NCBI RefSeq assembly: GCF_029894125.1
Contig: NZ_JARXYZ010000001.1
Span: forward strand, 372,001 to 436,000
From: Kitasatospora sp. MAA19
GTDB lineage: Bacteria > Actinomycetota > Actinomycetes > Streptomycetales > Streptomycetaceae
Length of the DNA: 64,000 bases
Direction: 5' to 3'
Shown piece after piece: positions 43,742-57,403 of this stretch. Below the pieces are notes generated by a model, which saw only the letters and a list, made by a program, of their open reading frames with translations, was not told the DNA's origin and did not search any database. The position numbers and the translations under genes are program-made. The first letter of the stretch is position 1. Each line of letters starts with the position of its first letter.

Positions 43742-44872
43742 GTGAAGTTCCGGGTGGAGCGTGACGTCCTCGCGGAGGCGGTGGCCTGGGCTGCCCGCAG
43801 CCTCCCGGCACGGCCGCCGGTGCCGGTGCTGGCCGGCCTGCTGCTGACGGCACAGGACGGCAGCCTGGCGCTGTCCGGCTTCGACTACGAGGTCTCGGCC
43901 CGGGTCGAGCTGGAGGCGGACATCGAGGAGGCCGGCACCGTCCTGGTCTCCGGCCGGCTGCTGAACGACATCTCGCGCAACCTTCCCAACAGGCCGGTGG
44001 AGATCTCCACCGACGGCCAGCGGGTCAGCGTGGTCTGCGGCAGCTCCCGGTTCACCCTCCCCACCCTCCCGGTGGACGAGTACCCGGCCCTGCCCCAGAT
44101 GCCCACCGCCACGGGCACCGTCCCCGGCGACGTCTTCGCCTCCGCGGTCAGCCAGGCCGCCGTGGCCGCCGGCCGTGACGACACCCTGCCGGTGCTCACC
44201 GGCGTGCGGGTCGAGATCGAGGGCGACCGGATCACCCTGGCCGCCACCGACCGCTACCGCTTCGCGGTCCGCGAGCTGCTGTGGAAGCCCGAGCAGTCGG
44301 ACATCTCCGCCGTCGCCCTGGTGCCCGCCAAGACCCTGCAGGACATCGCGAAGTCCCTGGGCAGTGGCGACAACGTCTCGATCGCGCTCTCCTCGGGCGG
44401 GGCGGGCGAGGGCCTGATCGGCTTCGAGGGCGCCGGCCGCCGGACCACCACCCGGCTGCTGGAGGGCGAGTTCCCGAAGTTCCGCAGCCTCTTCCCGACG
44501 GAGTTCAACGCCATCGCGGCGATCCAGACCCAGCCCTTCCTGGAGGCGCTCAAGCGCGTCTCGCTGGTCGCCGAGCGCAACACCCCGGTCCGGCTGAACT
44601 TCGAGGAGGGTGTGCTGACCCTGGAGGCCGGTTCGGGCGACGACGCCCAGGCCACCGAGCGGATCGACGCCTCCCTGGAGGGCGACGCCATCTCGATCGC
44701 CTTCAACCCGGGCTACCTGGAGGAGGGCCTCAAGGCCATCGACTCCGCCTACGCCCAGCTGAGCTTCACCACTCCGACCAAGCCGGCCCTGCTCAGCGGC
44801 AAGGCGTCGGTGGACGCCGAGGCGGACGAGGCCTACCAGTACCTGATCATGCCGGTCCGCCTCTCCGGCTGA
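43742..44872 (+). CDS. dnaN: DNA polymerase III beta subunit (sliding clamp)
   Basis: Ring-shaped clamp that tethers the replicative polymerase. The 376-residue protein (MKFRVERDVLAEAV) covers the three homologous domains and ends YQYLIMPVRLSG, the usual C-terminus that closes the partner pocket. The GTG at 43742 is chosen because the conserved N-terminus begins there; the upstream sequence is oriC. The gap of about 180 bp after oriC should hold its promoter. A terminator-like hairpin follows. Confidence 0.97.
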   Translation: MKFRVERDVLAEAVAWAARSLPARPPVPVLAGLLLTAQDGSLALSGFDYEVSARVELEADIEEAGTVLVSGRLLNDISRNLPNRPVEISTDGQRVSVVCGSSRFTLPTLPVDEYPALPQMPTATGTVPGDVFASAVSQAAVAAGRDDTLPVLTGVRVEIEGDRITLAATDRYRFAVRELLWKPEQSDISAVALVPAKTLQDIAKSLGSGDNVSIALSSGGAGEGLIGFEGAGRRTTTRLLEGEFPKFRSLFPTEFNAIAAIQTQPFLEALKRVSLVAERNTPVRLNFEEGVLTLEAGSGDDAQATERIDASLEGDAISIAFNPGYLEEGLKAIDSAYAQLSFTTPTKPALLSGKASVDAEADEAYQYLIMPVRLSG

Positions 44873-44917
44873 CCTCCCGGCTGACGACCCACAGGCTGTG
44901 CACACGGCCTGTGGACG

Positions 44918-44950
44918 GCCTCCCCCGGTCGGCCCGACCGCGGGGAGGCC
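44918..44950 (+). terminator. terminator-like hairpin after dnaN
   Basis: 9-bp stem GGCCTCCCC / GGGGAGGCC with a GC-rich 15-base loop that can pair further, followed by TTGTCG. A second, shorter repeat CCACAGGC / GCCTGTGG precedes it at 44889-44914. Confidence 0.6.
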
Positions 44951-45030
44951 TTGTCGCTTCAGCGCGTAGGCTCGGGGAGTGCGGCAACGGCGCCGCCGGC
45001 AGGCACGTCACCACAGGTAAGGACTTGGTC

Positions 45031-45906
45031 ATGGAGCTCGGCCTCATCGGTCTCGGCAAGATGGGCGGCAACATGCGCGAGCGGATCCGCCGCGCCGGCC
45101 ACACCGTCATCGGCTACGACCGCAACCCGGACGTCTCCGACGTCGAGAGCCTGCAGGAACTCGTCACCAAGCTCCAGGGCCCGCGGGTGGTCTGGGTGAT
45201 GGTCCCGGCCGGTGCCGCCACCCAGGCGACCGTCGACGAGCTCGCCGAGCTGCTCTCCCCCGGCGACGTGGTGGTCGACGGCGGCAACTCCCGCTGGACC
45301 GACGACATCAAGCACGCCGAGGCACTGGCCGCCAAGGGCATCGGCTTCGTCGACTGCGGTGTCTCCGGCGGTGTCTGGGGCCTGGAGAACGGCTACGCCC
45401 TGATGTACGGCGGCGACGCCGAGCACGTCGCCCGCGTCCAGCCGATCTTCGACTCGCTCAAGCCCGAGGGCGACTTCGGCTCGGTGCACGCGGGCGCGGT
45501 GGGCGCCGGCCACTTCGCCAAGATGGTCCACAACGGCATCGAGTACGCGATGATGCAGGCCTTCGCCGAGGGCTGGGAGCTGCTGGAGGCCGCCCCCGAG
45601 GTCACCGACGTGCGCGAGGTCTTCCGCAGCTGGCAGGAGGGCACGGTCATCCGCTCCTGGCTGCTGGACCTGGCCGTCCGCGCCCTGGACGAGGACGAGC
45701 ACCTGGCCAAGCTGCGCGGCTGGGCCGCCGACTCCGGCGAGGGCCGTTGGACCGTCGAGGCCGCGATCGACCACGCGGTGCCGCTGCCGGCGATCACCGC
45801 CTCGCTGTTCGCCCGCTTCGCCTCCCGCCAGGACGACTCGCCGCAGATGAAGATGATCGCCGCGCTGCGCAACCAGTTCGGCGGCCACGCGGTCGAGTCC
45901 AAGTAA
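45031..45906 (+). CDS. gnd: 6-phosphogluconate dehydrogenase (decarboxylating), short form
   Basis: Oxidative pentose-phosphate enzyme converting 6-phosphogluconate to ribulose 5-phosphate. The 291-residue protein is the short (GntZ/YqeC-like) class, beginning [19 protein letters not shown] with the Rossmann motif. The substrate segments [26 protein letters not shown] and the catalytic Lys region [19 protein letters not shown] follow. The ATG has AGGTAAGGAC upstream. Its position between dnaN and recF is standard for streptomycetes. Cofactor preference (NAD or NADP) cannot be told by eye. Confidence 0.94.
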   Translation: MELGLIGLGKMGGNMRERIRRAGHTVIGYDRNPDVSDVESLQELVTKLQGPRVVWVMVPAGAATQATVDELAELLSPGDVVVDGGNSRWTDDIKHAEALAAKGIGFVDCGVSGGVWGLENGYALMYGGDAEHVARVQPIFDSLKPEGDFGSVHAGAVGAGHFAKMVHNGIEYAMMQAFAEGWELLEAAPEVTDVREVFRSWQEGTVIRSWLLDLAVRALDEDEHLAKLRGWAADSGEGRWTVEAAIDHAVPLPAITASLFARFASRQDDSPQMKMIAALRNQFGGHAVESK

Positions 45907-45918
45907 CTCCCCCAGGGT

Positions 45919-45947
45919 TTGTCCACAGAAGGCGAGCGCAGTCCACA
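45919..45947. promoter_or_regulatory. DnaA boxes between gnd and recF
   Basis: TTGTCCACA (45919-45927, perfect) and CAGTCCACA (45939-45947), ending three bases before the recF ATG. They could let DnaA bind at the recF start region. Confidence 0.55.
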
Positions 45948-45950
45948 GCC

Positions 45951-47084
45951 ATGCACGTCGCGCATCTGTCGCTCGCCGACTTCCGGTCGTACGCCCGGGC
46001 CGAGGTCCCCCTCGACCCGGGCGTGACGGCCTTCGTGGGGCCCAACGGCCAGGGCAAGACCAACCTGGTCGAGGCGATCGGCTACGTCGCCACCCTGGGC
46101 AGCCACCGGGTCGCCACCGACGCCCCGCTGATCCGGCTGGGCGCCGAGCGCGCGGTGATCCGCACCTCGGTCGTGGACCGCGGCCGCTCCACCCTGGTCG
46201 AGCTGGAGCTGACCCCGGGCAAGGCCAACCGGGCCCGGATCAACCGCTCCGACAACGTCCGCCCGCGCGACGTGCTGGGCCTGCTGCGCACCGTCCTGTT
46301 CGCCCCCGAGGACCTCAGCCTGGTCAAGGGCGACCCGGGCGAGCGCCGCCGCTTCCTGGACGAGCTGCTGACCGCCCGGGCCCCCCGGATGGCCGGGGTC
46401 CGGCAGGACTACGAGCGGGTGCTCAAGCAGCGCAACGCCCTGCTGAAGACCGCCGCGATGGCCCGCCGGGCCGGTGGCGGCAAGGGCGCCGACCTCTCCA
46501 CCCTGGAGGTCTGGGACGGCCATCTGGCCCGGGCCGGCGCCGAGTTGACGGCCTTCCGGATCCAGCTGGTGGCCGCCCTGCAGCCGCTGGTGGCGGCCGC
46601 GTACGGGCAGCTGGCCCCGGGCGGTGGCGACACCGCCCTGGAGTACCGCAGCTCCTTCGAGGGCGGGCTGCCGACCAGCCGCGAGCAGGCCGAGGAACAG
46701 CTGCTGAACGCGCTGCAGGCGATCCGCAAGCAGGAGGTGGAGCGCGGGATCACCCTGGTCGGCCCGCACCGCGACGAGCTGGTGCTCAAGCTCGGCCCGC
46801 TACCCGCCAAGGGCTACGCCAGCCACGGCGAGTCCTGGTCGTTCGCGCTGGCGCTGCGGCTGGCCTCGTACGAGCTGCTGCGCGCCGACGGCGGCGAGCC
46901 GGTGCTGATCCTGGACGACGTGTTCGCCGAGCTGGACGCGGCCCGCCGGGACCGGCTGGCCGAACTGGTGGCCGACGGCGAGCAGGTGCTGGTCACCGCG
47001 GCGGTCGCCGAGGACGTGCCGAAGGCGCTGGCCGGAGCCCGGTTCACGGTCGCCGACGGCGCCGTCCGTCGGATCGACGCCTGA
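45951..47084 (+). CDS. recF: DNA replication and repair protein RecF
   Basis: SMC-like ATPase that helps load RecA at single-strand gaps. The 377-residue protein has Walker A GPNGQGKT at 30-37, the ABC-type signature region near [16 protein letters not shown] and Walker [16 protein letters not shown] start at the conserved N-terminus ([14 protein letters not shown]). The DNA just upstream consists of two DnaA boxes rather than a clear ribosome site. It is followed by the DUF721 gene in the usual order. Confidence 0.96.
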   Translation: MHVAHLSLADFRSYARAEVPLDPGVTAFVGPNGQGKTNLVEAIGYVATLGSHRVATDAPLIRLGAERAVIRTSVVDRGRSTLVELELTPGKANRARINRSDNVRPRDVLGLLRTVLFAPEDLSLVKGDPGERRRFLDELLTARAPRMAGVRQDYERVLKQRNALLKTAAMARRAGGGKGADLSTLEVWDGHLARAGAELTAFRIQLVAALQPLVAAAYGQLAPGGGDTALEYRSSFEGGLPTSREQAEEQLLNALQAIRKQEVERGITLVGPHRDELVLKLGPLPAKGYASHGESWSFALALRLASYELLRADGGEPVLILDDVFAELDAARRDRLAELVADGEQVLVTAAVAEDVPKALAGARFTVADGAVRRIDA

Positions 47085-47160
47085 CTTCCCCGGCACACCC
47101 GCAACCGCCGCCCGTGCACTCCCGTAGGCTGGACGGCTCATCGGCGCGCACCCGCGACCG

Positions 47161-47169
47161 TTGTCCACA
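47161..47169 (+). promoter_or_regulatory. DnaA box before the DUF721 gene
   Basis: Perfect TTGTCCACA 21 bp before the GTG start of the DUF721 gene, adjoining its ribosome site. Confidence 0.5.
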
Positions 47170-47190
47170 GGCTGGGGAAAGGAGATCGCC

Positions 47191-47730
47191 GTGAGCGAGC
47201 CGGCGGAGCGCTCCCCCCAGCCGGGCGACCCGGCACCGACCGGCGCCGACCTCGCCCGCTCCGCCCTGCGGGCGGCCCGGGCCCAGGCGCGGCAGCGCGG
47301 CGAGCAGGTCCGGGAGAAGCGCGAGGCGAAGCGGTACGGACTGCGCAGCGGTGCCCGGTCGGACGGCCGCGACCCGGTCCCGTTGGGGGCGGCGCTGAAT
47401 CGGCTGCTGACCGAGCGGGGCTGGGAGTCCTCGGCCGCGGTCGGCGGGGTGATGGGCCGGTGGCCCCAGATCGTCGGCCCGGACATCGCCGCGCACTGCC
47501 ACCCCTCCTCCTACGACGACGCCGCCGCGGTGCTCACCGTGCAGTGCGACTCCACTGCCTGGGCCACCCAACTGCGCTGGCTGGCAAGGCAGTTGGTGGC
47601 CCGTCTGAATCACGAGCTGGGCCACGGCACGGTCCGCACCATCAAGGTGCTCGGCCCGGCGGCGCCCGCCCGGGGCTACGGCCGGCTGCGCGCGCCGGGG
47701 AGCAAGGGGCCGGGCGACACCTGGGGCTGA
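47191..47730 (+). CDS. DUF721 family protein
   Basis: 179-residue protein of the DUF721 family, found between recF and gyrB throughout actinobacteria. The N-terminal half is basic and rich in Arg/Ala. The conserved domain (about 65-165) has LLTERGWESSAAVGGVMGRWPQIVG and LTVQCDSTAWATQLRWL, typical of a KH-like nucleic-acid-binding fold. The GTG at 47191 follows AAAGGAG; an upstream frame extension begins inside a DnaA box. Mycobacterial relatives include Rv0004. A role in replication or RNA binding is suspected but unproven. Confidence 0.9.
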   Translation: MSEPAERSPQPGDPAPTGADLARSALRAARAQARQRGEQVREKREAKRYGLRSGARSDGRDPVPLGAALNRLLTERGWESSAAVGGVMGRWPQIVGPDIAAHCHPSSYDDAAAVLTVQCDSTAWATQLRWLARQLVARLNHELGHGTVRTIKVLGPAAPARGYGRLRAPGSKGPGDTWG

Positions 47731-50015
<2,285 letters not shown>

Positions 50016-50073
50016 CGCCGCCCGACCGGCAGCGAACCACGTACCAGTCCGCGTGAAAGGAAACTGACCACCA

Positions 50074-52686
<2,613 letters not shown>

Positions 52687-52699
52687 ACCGAACCACGGG

Positions 52700-52740
52700 C
52701 CGGTGCCGTCGCGTCCAGAGAGAGGACGCGGCGGCACCGG
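52700..52740 (+). terminator. terminator after gyrA
   Basis: 17-bp stem with one G-T pair, CCGGTGCCGTCGCGTCC / GGACGCGGCGGCACCGG, loop AGAGAGA, 13 bp after the gyrA stop. Confidence 0.8.
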
Positions 52741-52836
52741 TCGCCGACCAGTTCCGGGCAATCCCGCCGGGCGCTGGATGACGAGTGACGAAGCAGGGCG
52801 GTGCCGCCGCCCTGGTGGGAAGTGCGGGAGGACCAG

Positions 52837-53568
52837 GTGAGTGGAGCCACGGGTGCTGCGGGAGGACCCTCCGGCGGCCGTCCGGGCGCGCAGGGCGGGG
52901 GTGGGTACGGCGTTCCGCAGCCGCCGGCCGAGCACTCGGCGTCCACCTCGCTGATGCCACCGGTCGGCGGCGGGGGCCAGAGCGGCGCGACCTACGGCGG
53001 CCAGACGCCCCCGCCGCCGCCGGGTGCACCGGCGCCGGGCGGCGGCTTCTCGCAGCCGACCACGTACGCCAAGGGGCAGCCGACCCCGGGCCGGGGCACC
53101 CGGACCAGCGGCAACACCCCGCCCGGCGGCACGCCCGTCCCGGGTGCGGCGCGCCGGCCGGCCGGCCCGCCCGCGGCCGCCGGCCCGGGCCTCGGCCGGA
53201 CCCGCAAGGCCCGGCTGCGGGTGACCAAGGTCGACCCGTGGTCCGTGATGAAGGTCAGCTTCCTGCTGTCGCTGGCGGTCGGGATCATCATCATCGTGGC
53301 CGCCGCGGTGCTGTGGATGACGCTGGACTCGCTCGGCGTCTTCAGCTCGCTGACCAAGACCCTCAAGGACGTCACGGGCTCGGACAGCACCGGCGGCCTG
53401 AACCTGATGGACTACGTGGGCTTCGGCAAGGTGATGACCTTCACCGCGCTGATCGCCGTGGTCGACGTCGTCCTGCTGACCGCGCTGTCCACGCTCTCGG
53501 CGTTCATCTACAACGCGGCGGCCGGCTTCACCGGCGGCGTCGAGCTGACCCTGGCCGAGGAGGACTGA
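52837..53568 (+). CDS. DUF3566 membrane protein
   Basis: 243-residue protein. Residues 1-125 are Gly/Pro/Gln-rich and disordered; the DUF3566 domain follows (RLRVTKVDPWSVMKVSFLL) with two membrane helices, near 145-170 (SLAVGIIIIVAAAVLWMTL) and 205-225 (FTALIAVVDVVLLTALSTL). The GTG at 52837 follows GGGAGGACC. The gene always follows gyrA in actinobacteria (Rv0007 in M. tuberculosis). Function unknown; probably envelope related. Confidence 0.9.
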   Translation: MSGATGAAGGPSGGRPGAQGGGGYGVPQPPAEHSASTSLMPPVGGGGQSGATYGGQTPPPPPGAPAPGGGFSQPTTYAKGQPTPGRGTRTSGNTPPGGTPVPGAARRPAGPPAAAGPGLGRTRKARLRVTKVDPWSVMKVSFLLSLAVGIIIIVAAAVLWMTLDSLGVFSSLTKTLKDVTGSDSTGGLNLMDYVGFGKVMTFTALIAVVDVVLLTALSTLSAFIYNAAAGFTGGVELTLAEED

Positions 53569-53620
53569 CCCCGGCCGGATCCTGACCCTGGGTCATCTCC
53601 CCGTCCACGGACGGAATGTC

Positions 53621-53655
53621 CGGGCCCCGCAGGCTGTTGCAGCCTACGGGGCCCG
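53621..53655 (+). terminator. terminator after the DUF3566 gene
   Basis: 15-base arms CGGGCCCCGCAGGCT / AGCCTACGGGGCCCG with one internal mismatch and a five-base loop. Confidence 0.82.
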
Positions 53656-53828
53656 TCGGCATTTCGGGTGACAGACGGCGACCCGCGGCGTGCCGTCCGG
53701 AAGCCGGTCGGTCGCAGTGGGATTAGCTGGATGGCGCCCGGTCCACGCCTGGGAGTGCCGCAGGCCGCCCCCGGTCCGCCCGACCGGGTCTGATGACGTT
53801 CCGTAGGACGGCTGGACGGAGGCGCGCG

Positions 53829-55223
53829 GTGGCGAAGCTCGCAGGTCAACTGGTCGAGGCCCTGGACGGGCTGTTGGGGGTCCCGGTACCGCTGCGGGTA
53901 CAGGTCTGGGACGGCAGCGTCGCGGGGCCGCCGGGAGCCCCCACCGTGGTCCTGCGCAACCGCCGGGCGCTGCGCCGGCTGCTCTGGCAGCCGGGCGAGC
54001 TGGGCCTGGCCCGGGCCTACGTCGCGGGAGACCTGGAGATCGCCCCCGGCACGGACCTCTACGAGGTGCTGTCGGCCGTCGGGCGGTTCGCCGAGCGGCC
54101 GGAGATCCGCCGCCTCGACCTCGGCCCGCGCGACGTGCTCGGCGCGAACGGCCGCCGCGTCCTCGCGGCCGCGCTGCGGGCCGGGGCGCTCGGCCCCGAG
54201 CCCACGCCGCCCCCGGAGGAGGTCCGCAAGGCCCGCGGGCGGCTGCACAGCCGCAGCCGGGACCGCGCGGCCATCAGCCACCACTACGACGTCGGGAACG
54301 ACTTCTACGGGCTCGTGCTGGGCTCCTCCATGGTCTACTCGTGCGCCTACTGGGCGCCGGAGGCGAAGAGCCTGGAGGCCGCCCAGGAGGCCAAGCTCGA
54401 CCTGATCTGCCGCAAGCTCGGCCTACGGCCCGGGATGCGCCTGCTGGACGTCGGCTGCGGCTGGGGCTCGCTGCTGCTGCACGCGGCCGAGCACTACGGC
54501 GTCACCGCCGTCGGTGTCTCCATCTCGCGGGAGCAGGTCGCGCTGGCCCGTCGGCGGGTCGAGGAGGCCGGCCTGGCCGGGCGGGTGGAGGTCCGGCTCC
54601 AGGACTACCGGGAGATCGTCGACGGCCCGTTCGACGCGATCTCCAGCGTCGGGATGGCCGAGCACGTCGGGTCCGAGCAGTACCGGGTCTACGCCGAGGG
54701 CCTCTACGGGCTGCTGGTGCCCGGTGGCCGGCTGCTCAACCACCAGATCGCCCGCCGCCCCGACCACCCCGGTGAGCCGCACCGCACCAGCCCCTTCATC
54801 GACCACTACGTCTTCCCCGACGGCGAGCTCTCCCCCGTCGGTTCCACGGTGGCCCGGCTGGAGGAGGCCGGTTTCGAGGTCCGGGACGTCGAGTCGCTGC
54901 GGGAGCACTACGGACTGACCCTGCGCGAGTGGGTGGCCAACCTGGAGGCGCACTGGACCGAGGCCGTCCAGTTGGTCGGCCGCGGTCGGGCCCGGGTCTG
55001 GCGGCTGTACATGGCGGCCAGCGCGCTCGCCTTCGAGCAGAACCGGATCGGGATCAACCAGATCCTCGCCGTCCGCAGCACCGAGCAGGGCGCGGCCGGC
55101 CTCCCGTCGACCCGTGAGGAGTGGCTGCTGCGCCCGGCCGCGGGAGTGCCGCAGCTGGTCACCGGGGTCCCCGCCGCGGGCCCCGCCGACCCGGATTTGG
55201 GAGATCGGCCATCGGTCCGCTAA
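53829..55223 (+). CDS. cyclopropane-fatty-acyl-phospholipid synthase-like SAM methyltransferase
   Basis: 464-residue protein of the CFA synthase family, which uses SAM to modify the double bonds of membrane lipid acyl chains. The N-terminal domain (1-140) is the family's lipid-facing part. The catalytic domain begins AISHHYDVGNDFYGLVLGSSMVYSCAYW and has the SAM site LLDVGCGWGSLLLHAA and SISREQVALARRR. The C-terminal part includes the family segment EHYGLTLREWVANLEAHW and FEQNRIGINQILAV. The GTG at 53829 follows GGAGG by 6 bp; an ATG 12 codons upstream is also in frame. It stands alone between the gyrase block and tRNA-Ile. Whether it makes a cyclopropane or a methyl branch is open. Confidence 0.87.
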   Translation: MAKLAGQLVEALDGLLGVPVPLRVQVWDGSVAGPPGAPTVVLRNRRALRRLLWQPGELGLARAYVAGDLEIAPGTDLYEVLSAVGRFAERPEIRRLDLGPRDVLGANGRRVLAAALRAGALGPEPTPPPEEVRKARGRLHSRSRDRAAISHHYDVGNDFYGLVLGSSMVYSCAYWAPEAKSLEAAQEAKLDLICRKLGLRPGMRLLDVGCGWGSLLLHAAEHYGVTAVGVSISREQVALARRRVEEAGLAGRVEVRLQDYREIVDGPFDAISSVGMAEHVGSEQYRVYAEGLYGLLVPGGRLLNHQIARRPDHPGEPHRTSPFIDHYVFPDGELSPVGSTVARLEEAGFEVRDVESLREHYGLTLREWVANLEAHWTEAVQLVGRGRARVWRLYMAASALAFEQNRIGINQILAVRSTEQGAAGLPSTREEWLLRPAAGVPQLVTGVPAAGPADPDLGDRPSVR

Positions 55224-55239
55224 TCTTTCAGTGCGGCAA

Positions 55240-55316
55240 GGGCCTATAGCTCAGACGGTTAGAGCGCTTCCCTGATAAGGAAGAGGCCACAGGTTCAAGT
55301 CCTGTTAGGCCCACCA
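55240..55316 (+). tRNA. ileT: tRNA-Ile (GAU)
   Basis: 77-nt tRNA with acceptor GGGCCTA/TAGGCCC, discriminator A and encoded CCA. The anticodon stem CTTCC/GGAAG encloses loop CTGATAA with anticodon GAT. The T arm AGGTTCAAGTCCT is intact. Position after the gyrase block is conserved in actinobacteria. Confidence 0.97.
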
Positions 55317-55319
55317 CCG

Positions 55320-55354
55320 CGAAGGGCCCGGAGTCATGTACTCCGGGCCCTTCG
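55320..55354 (+). terminator. terminator after tRNA-Ile
   Basis: Perfect 15-bp stem CGAAGGGCCCGGAGT / ACTCCGGGCCCTTCG, loop CATGT, followed by GCGTTT. Confidence 0.88.
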
Positions 55355-55415
55355 GCGTTTCCCCGGCCGCTCCGGGAACCGCGTGTCCCGCCCGGCTGTT
55401 CTCCGGGGAGGGGAC

Positions 55416-55790
55416 GTGTGGAGGGATGGTGACGACGTGGCGGTCTTCTGGGCGATGAGCATTCCCGGACTGGTCTGCGCCCTGCTGGTGCTCGCCGTGG
55501 TCGACCAGCTCGCGTTGCGGGCGTGCCGGTCGCGCTGGGTGCCGTGGCGGGGGACCGGTCGGGAGGGGCAGATCTCGGCCACCGGCTTCGAGCAACTGCA
55601 CGCGCAGTTCGCCGCCGGCAAGCAGCACGAGCTGGACGAACGCGGCAGCACCCTGATGCTGCGCGACGAGGAGGGCGAGGGGGCGCCGCCCCGGACCAGG
55701 GTGGACCTGGCGGGCGGGAAGGCCGTGGTGGTGGCGCCGTCGAACCGCCCGTCCGACCGCCTGCCGAAGCGCCCGTCGGGCACGCCGTAG
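55416..55790 (+). CDS. DUF6191 domain protein
   Basis: Small protein of about 124 residues. One membrane helix lies near the N-terminus (AVFWAMSIPGLVCALLVLAVV). A conserved region follows, RSRWVPWRGTGREGQISATGFEQLHAQFAAGK, then a charged C-terminus, matching the DUF6191 pattern seen in streptomycetes. The GTG at 55416 follows GGGGAGG; a GTG seven codons later and one 11 codons earlier are alternatives. It lies between tRNA-Ile and the DLW-39 miniprotein. Function unknown. Confidence 0.75.
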   Translation: MWRDGDDVAVFWAMSIPGLVCALLVLAVVDQLALRACRSRWVPWRGTGREGQISATGFEQLHAQFAAGKQHELDERGSTLMLRDEEGEGAPPRTRVDLAGGKAVVVAPSNRPSDRLPKRPSGTP

Positions 55791-56036
55791 GGCCCGGCCC
55801 GCGCGGGCCGACCGTACGGCAGGAGGTGCTGCGTCAATCCTTCGTCCGGACCGCCGGGTTGGCCGCAGCGGTGGCTGGTCACGATTGGGACACCGGTGTG
55901 TATCATCGGCCGCAAGGGCAGTCTGGCACCCGGCAGCCCGCTCGCGCTCGAAACACAACTGGACTCGTCGGCCCGGTCAGTCCGGCCGGAGCACCGGCTC
56001 TTGAGTCCATCAACGCAAGAAGGACGAGGTCCCGCG

Positions 56037-56165
56037 GTGAAGAAGCTTCTCCTGGTCGCCCTGGTCGCCCTCGGCGGCTTCTTTGTCTACCGTCAGGTCC
56101 AGGCGGACCGCGCCGAGCAGGACCTGTGGACCGAGGCCACCGACCCGGTTCCGGCCGGTCGCTGA
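56037..56165 (+). CDS. DLW-39 family miniprotein
   Basis: 42-residue protein: a hydrophobic N-terminal helix (KKLLLVALVALGGFFVYRQV), then RAEQDLWTEATD, whose Asp-Leu-Trp gives the DLW-39 family its name. The GTG at 56037 has AAGGACGAGG upstream; the longer frame to the left lacks similarity. Single-pass or secreted; function unknown. Located just before tRNA-Ala, as in other streptomycetes. Confidence 0.82.
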   Translation: MKKLLLVALVALGGFFVYRQVQADRAEQDLWTEATDPVPAGR

Positions 56166-56376
56166 ACCCCGGACGATCTGACGATCGACGATCTTCGGAG
56201 GCGCCCGAGCGCGCCTCCCGGGCCGGCCGGCCCGGTCATCCGACCGGATCGGCCGGACCCCAGGCACCGCCCGGACGCCGCCTCGGCGGCAGCTCCGGTC
56301 GGCCCCGGGGGAGGGCGCTGGGAAAAGCGCCGGAACCCGGTACGCTAGTGCCCGTCGGCACCCGCGGTGCCGTCGA

Positions 56377-56449
56377 GGGGCATTAGCTCAGTTGGTAGAG
56401 CGCTGCCTTTGCAAGGCAGATGTCAGGAGTTCGAGTCTCCTATGCTCCA
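56377..56449 (+). tRNA. alaT: tRNA-Ala (UGC)
   Basis: 73-nt tRNA with acceptor GGGGCAT/ATGCTCC and discriminator A. The anticodon stem CTGCC/GGCAG holds loop TTTGCAA with anticodon TGC. CCA is not encoded (CAC follows), so maturation needs the Cca enzyme present in this window. Confidence 0.97.
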
Positions 56450-56460
56450 CAGCACGCGCG

Positions 56461-56493
56461 AAGCGGCTGACCTGCACCAGCGGGTCAGCCGCT
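56461..56493 (+). terminator. terminator after tRNA-Ala
   Basis: Perfect 12-bp stem AAGCGGCTGACC / GGTCAGCCGCTT with a nine-base loop, followed by TCGCGTTT. Confidence 0.85.
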
Positions 56494-56564
56494 TTCGCGT
56501 TTCCCGGCTCACGTCAGCGCCGACCTCAGCACCGACGTGGGCACGCGCGGGTCGGGGCGCCGGG

Positions 56565-57335
56565 TCAGTGCGGCTTGCGCGGGTCGTGCGGCTTGGGGCG
56601 GTCGTCGTCGGGCTTGCCGGGCTCCGTGCCGGGCCCGGCGGTGGCGGGCGGGGCGCTCTGCGGGCCGCCGGCGGCGTCCGGGAAGGTGCCGTTGACCGGT
56701 GCCGGGGCCGCCGCGTCGGCCGCGTGCGCGCCCGTGGGCCGGTCGGCCGGGGGCTCGACCAGCCACTCCGGGCTGCTGTGCCGGCGCCACCACTGCCAGG
56801 CCAGGACGCCGCTGCCGATCGCCAGCGCGCCGGCCACGGCGAGGCCGGTGGCCCAGCCGTTGCACCGCTCCTTCCTGGCGTTGCGGGCGGCGAGCTCGCT
56901 GATCTCGGCCGAGGTGACGTGGCCCTGCAGCGCGGTCAGCGCGGCGGCGCCCCGGGTCTGGGCCTCGTGGGCGACCGGGGTGACGGCGGCGCGGGCCTCC
57001 TCGACGGCCTGGGCGACCCTGGGGCCGACCGTGGAGCGGGCCTGGTCGGCGGCGCGGGCGGCGGACAGGCGGGCCGCCAGGGCGGCCTCCTGGGCCCGGT
57101 GGAAGGCCTTCAGGGCGTTCTGCTGGGCTTCGGGCGGCAGGCTGGCGAAGGCGTGACCGAACTGCGGGGCGAGGTGCCGGTCGTAGTGGACACGGAGCCC
57201 GTGGGCGGCCTGGGCGGCCTTCGGACCGAAGGTGTCCAGGGCGGGGCCCAGACGGTGCTTGGCGCCGTCCGCGAGCTGCACGGCGGTGTCCCGGGTCTTG
57301 GCGGCCGTCTCACGGGCCGAGTCCGAAAAGGTCAC
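56565..57335 (-). CDS. DUF5324 family protein
   Basis: 256-residue protein with an amphipathic, Ala/Gln-rich helical N-terminal region (residues 1-150) that should form long coiled helices. One membrane helix follows near 165-185 (GWATGLAVAGALAIGSGVLAW), then an acidic Pro-rich tail ending KPHDPRKPH. It matches the DUF5324 family of streptomycetes. The start follows AGGAGGAGA. It is divergent from the rhomboid gene. Function unknown. Confidence 0.8.
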   Translation of the reverse strand: MTFSDSARETAAKTRDTAVQLADGAKHRLGPALDTFGPKAAQAAHGLRVHYDRHLAPQFGHAFASLPPEAQQNALKAFHRAQEAALAARLSAARAADQARSTVGPRVAQAVEEARAAVTPVAHEAQTRGAAALTALQGHVTSAEISELAARNARKERCNGWATGLAVAGALAIGSGVLAWQWWRRHSSPEWLVEPPADRPTGAHAADAAAPAPVNGTFPDAAGGPQSAPPATAGPGTEPGKPDDDRPKPHDPRKPH

Positions 57336-57382
57336 GAGTTCTCTCCTCCTGGGTGGCGTCCTTTATGCACATATCCACCTGA

Positions 57383-57403
57383 ATGCTGATCATGCATGCT
57401 GAT
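57383..57403. repeat. short AT-rich direct repeat
   Basis: ATGCTGAT occurs twice, at 57383-57390 and 57396-57403, with CATGC between. It lies in the divergent gap of the DUF5324 and rhomboid genes and is much less GC-rich than its surroundings. Possible operator or promoter element. Confidence 0.4.
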
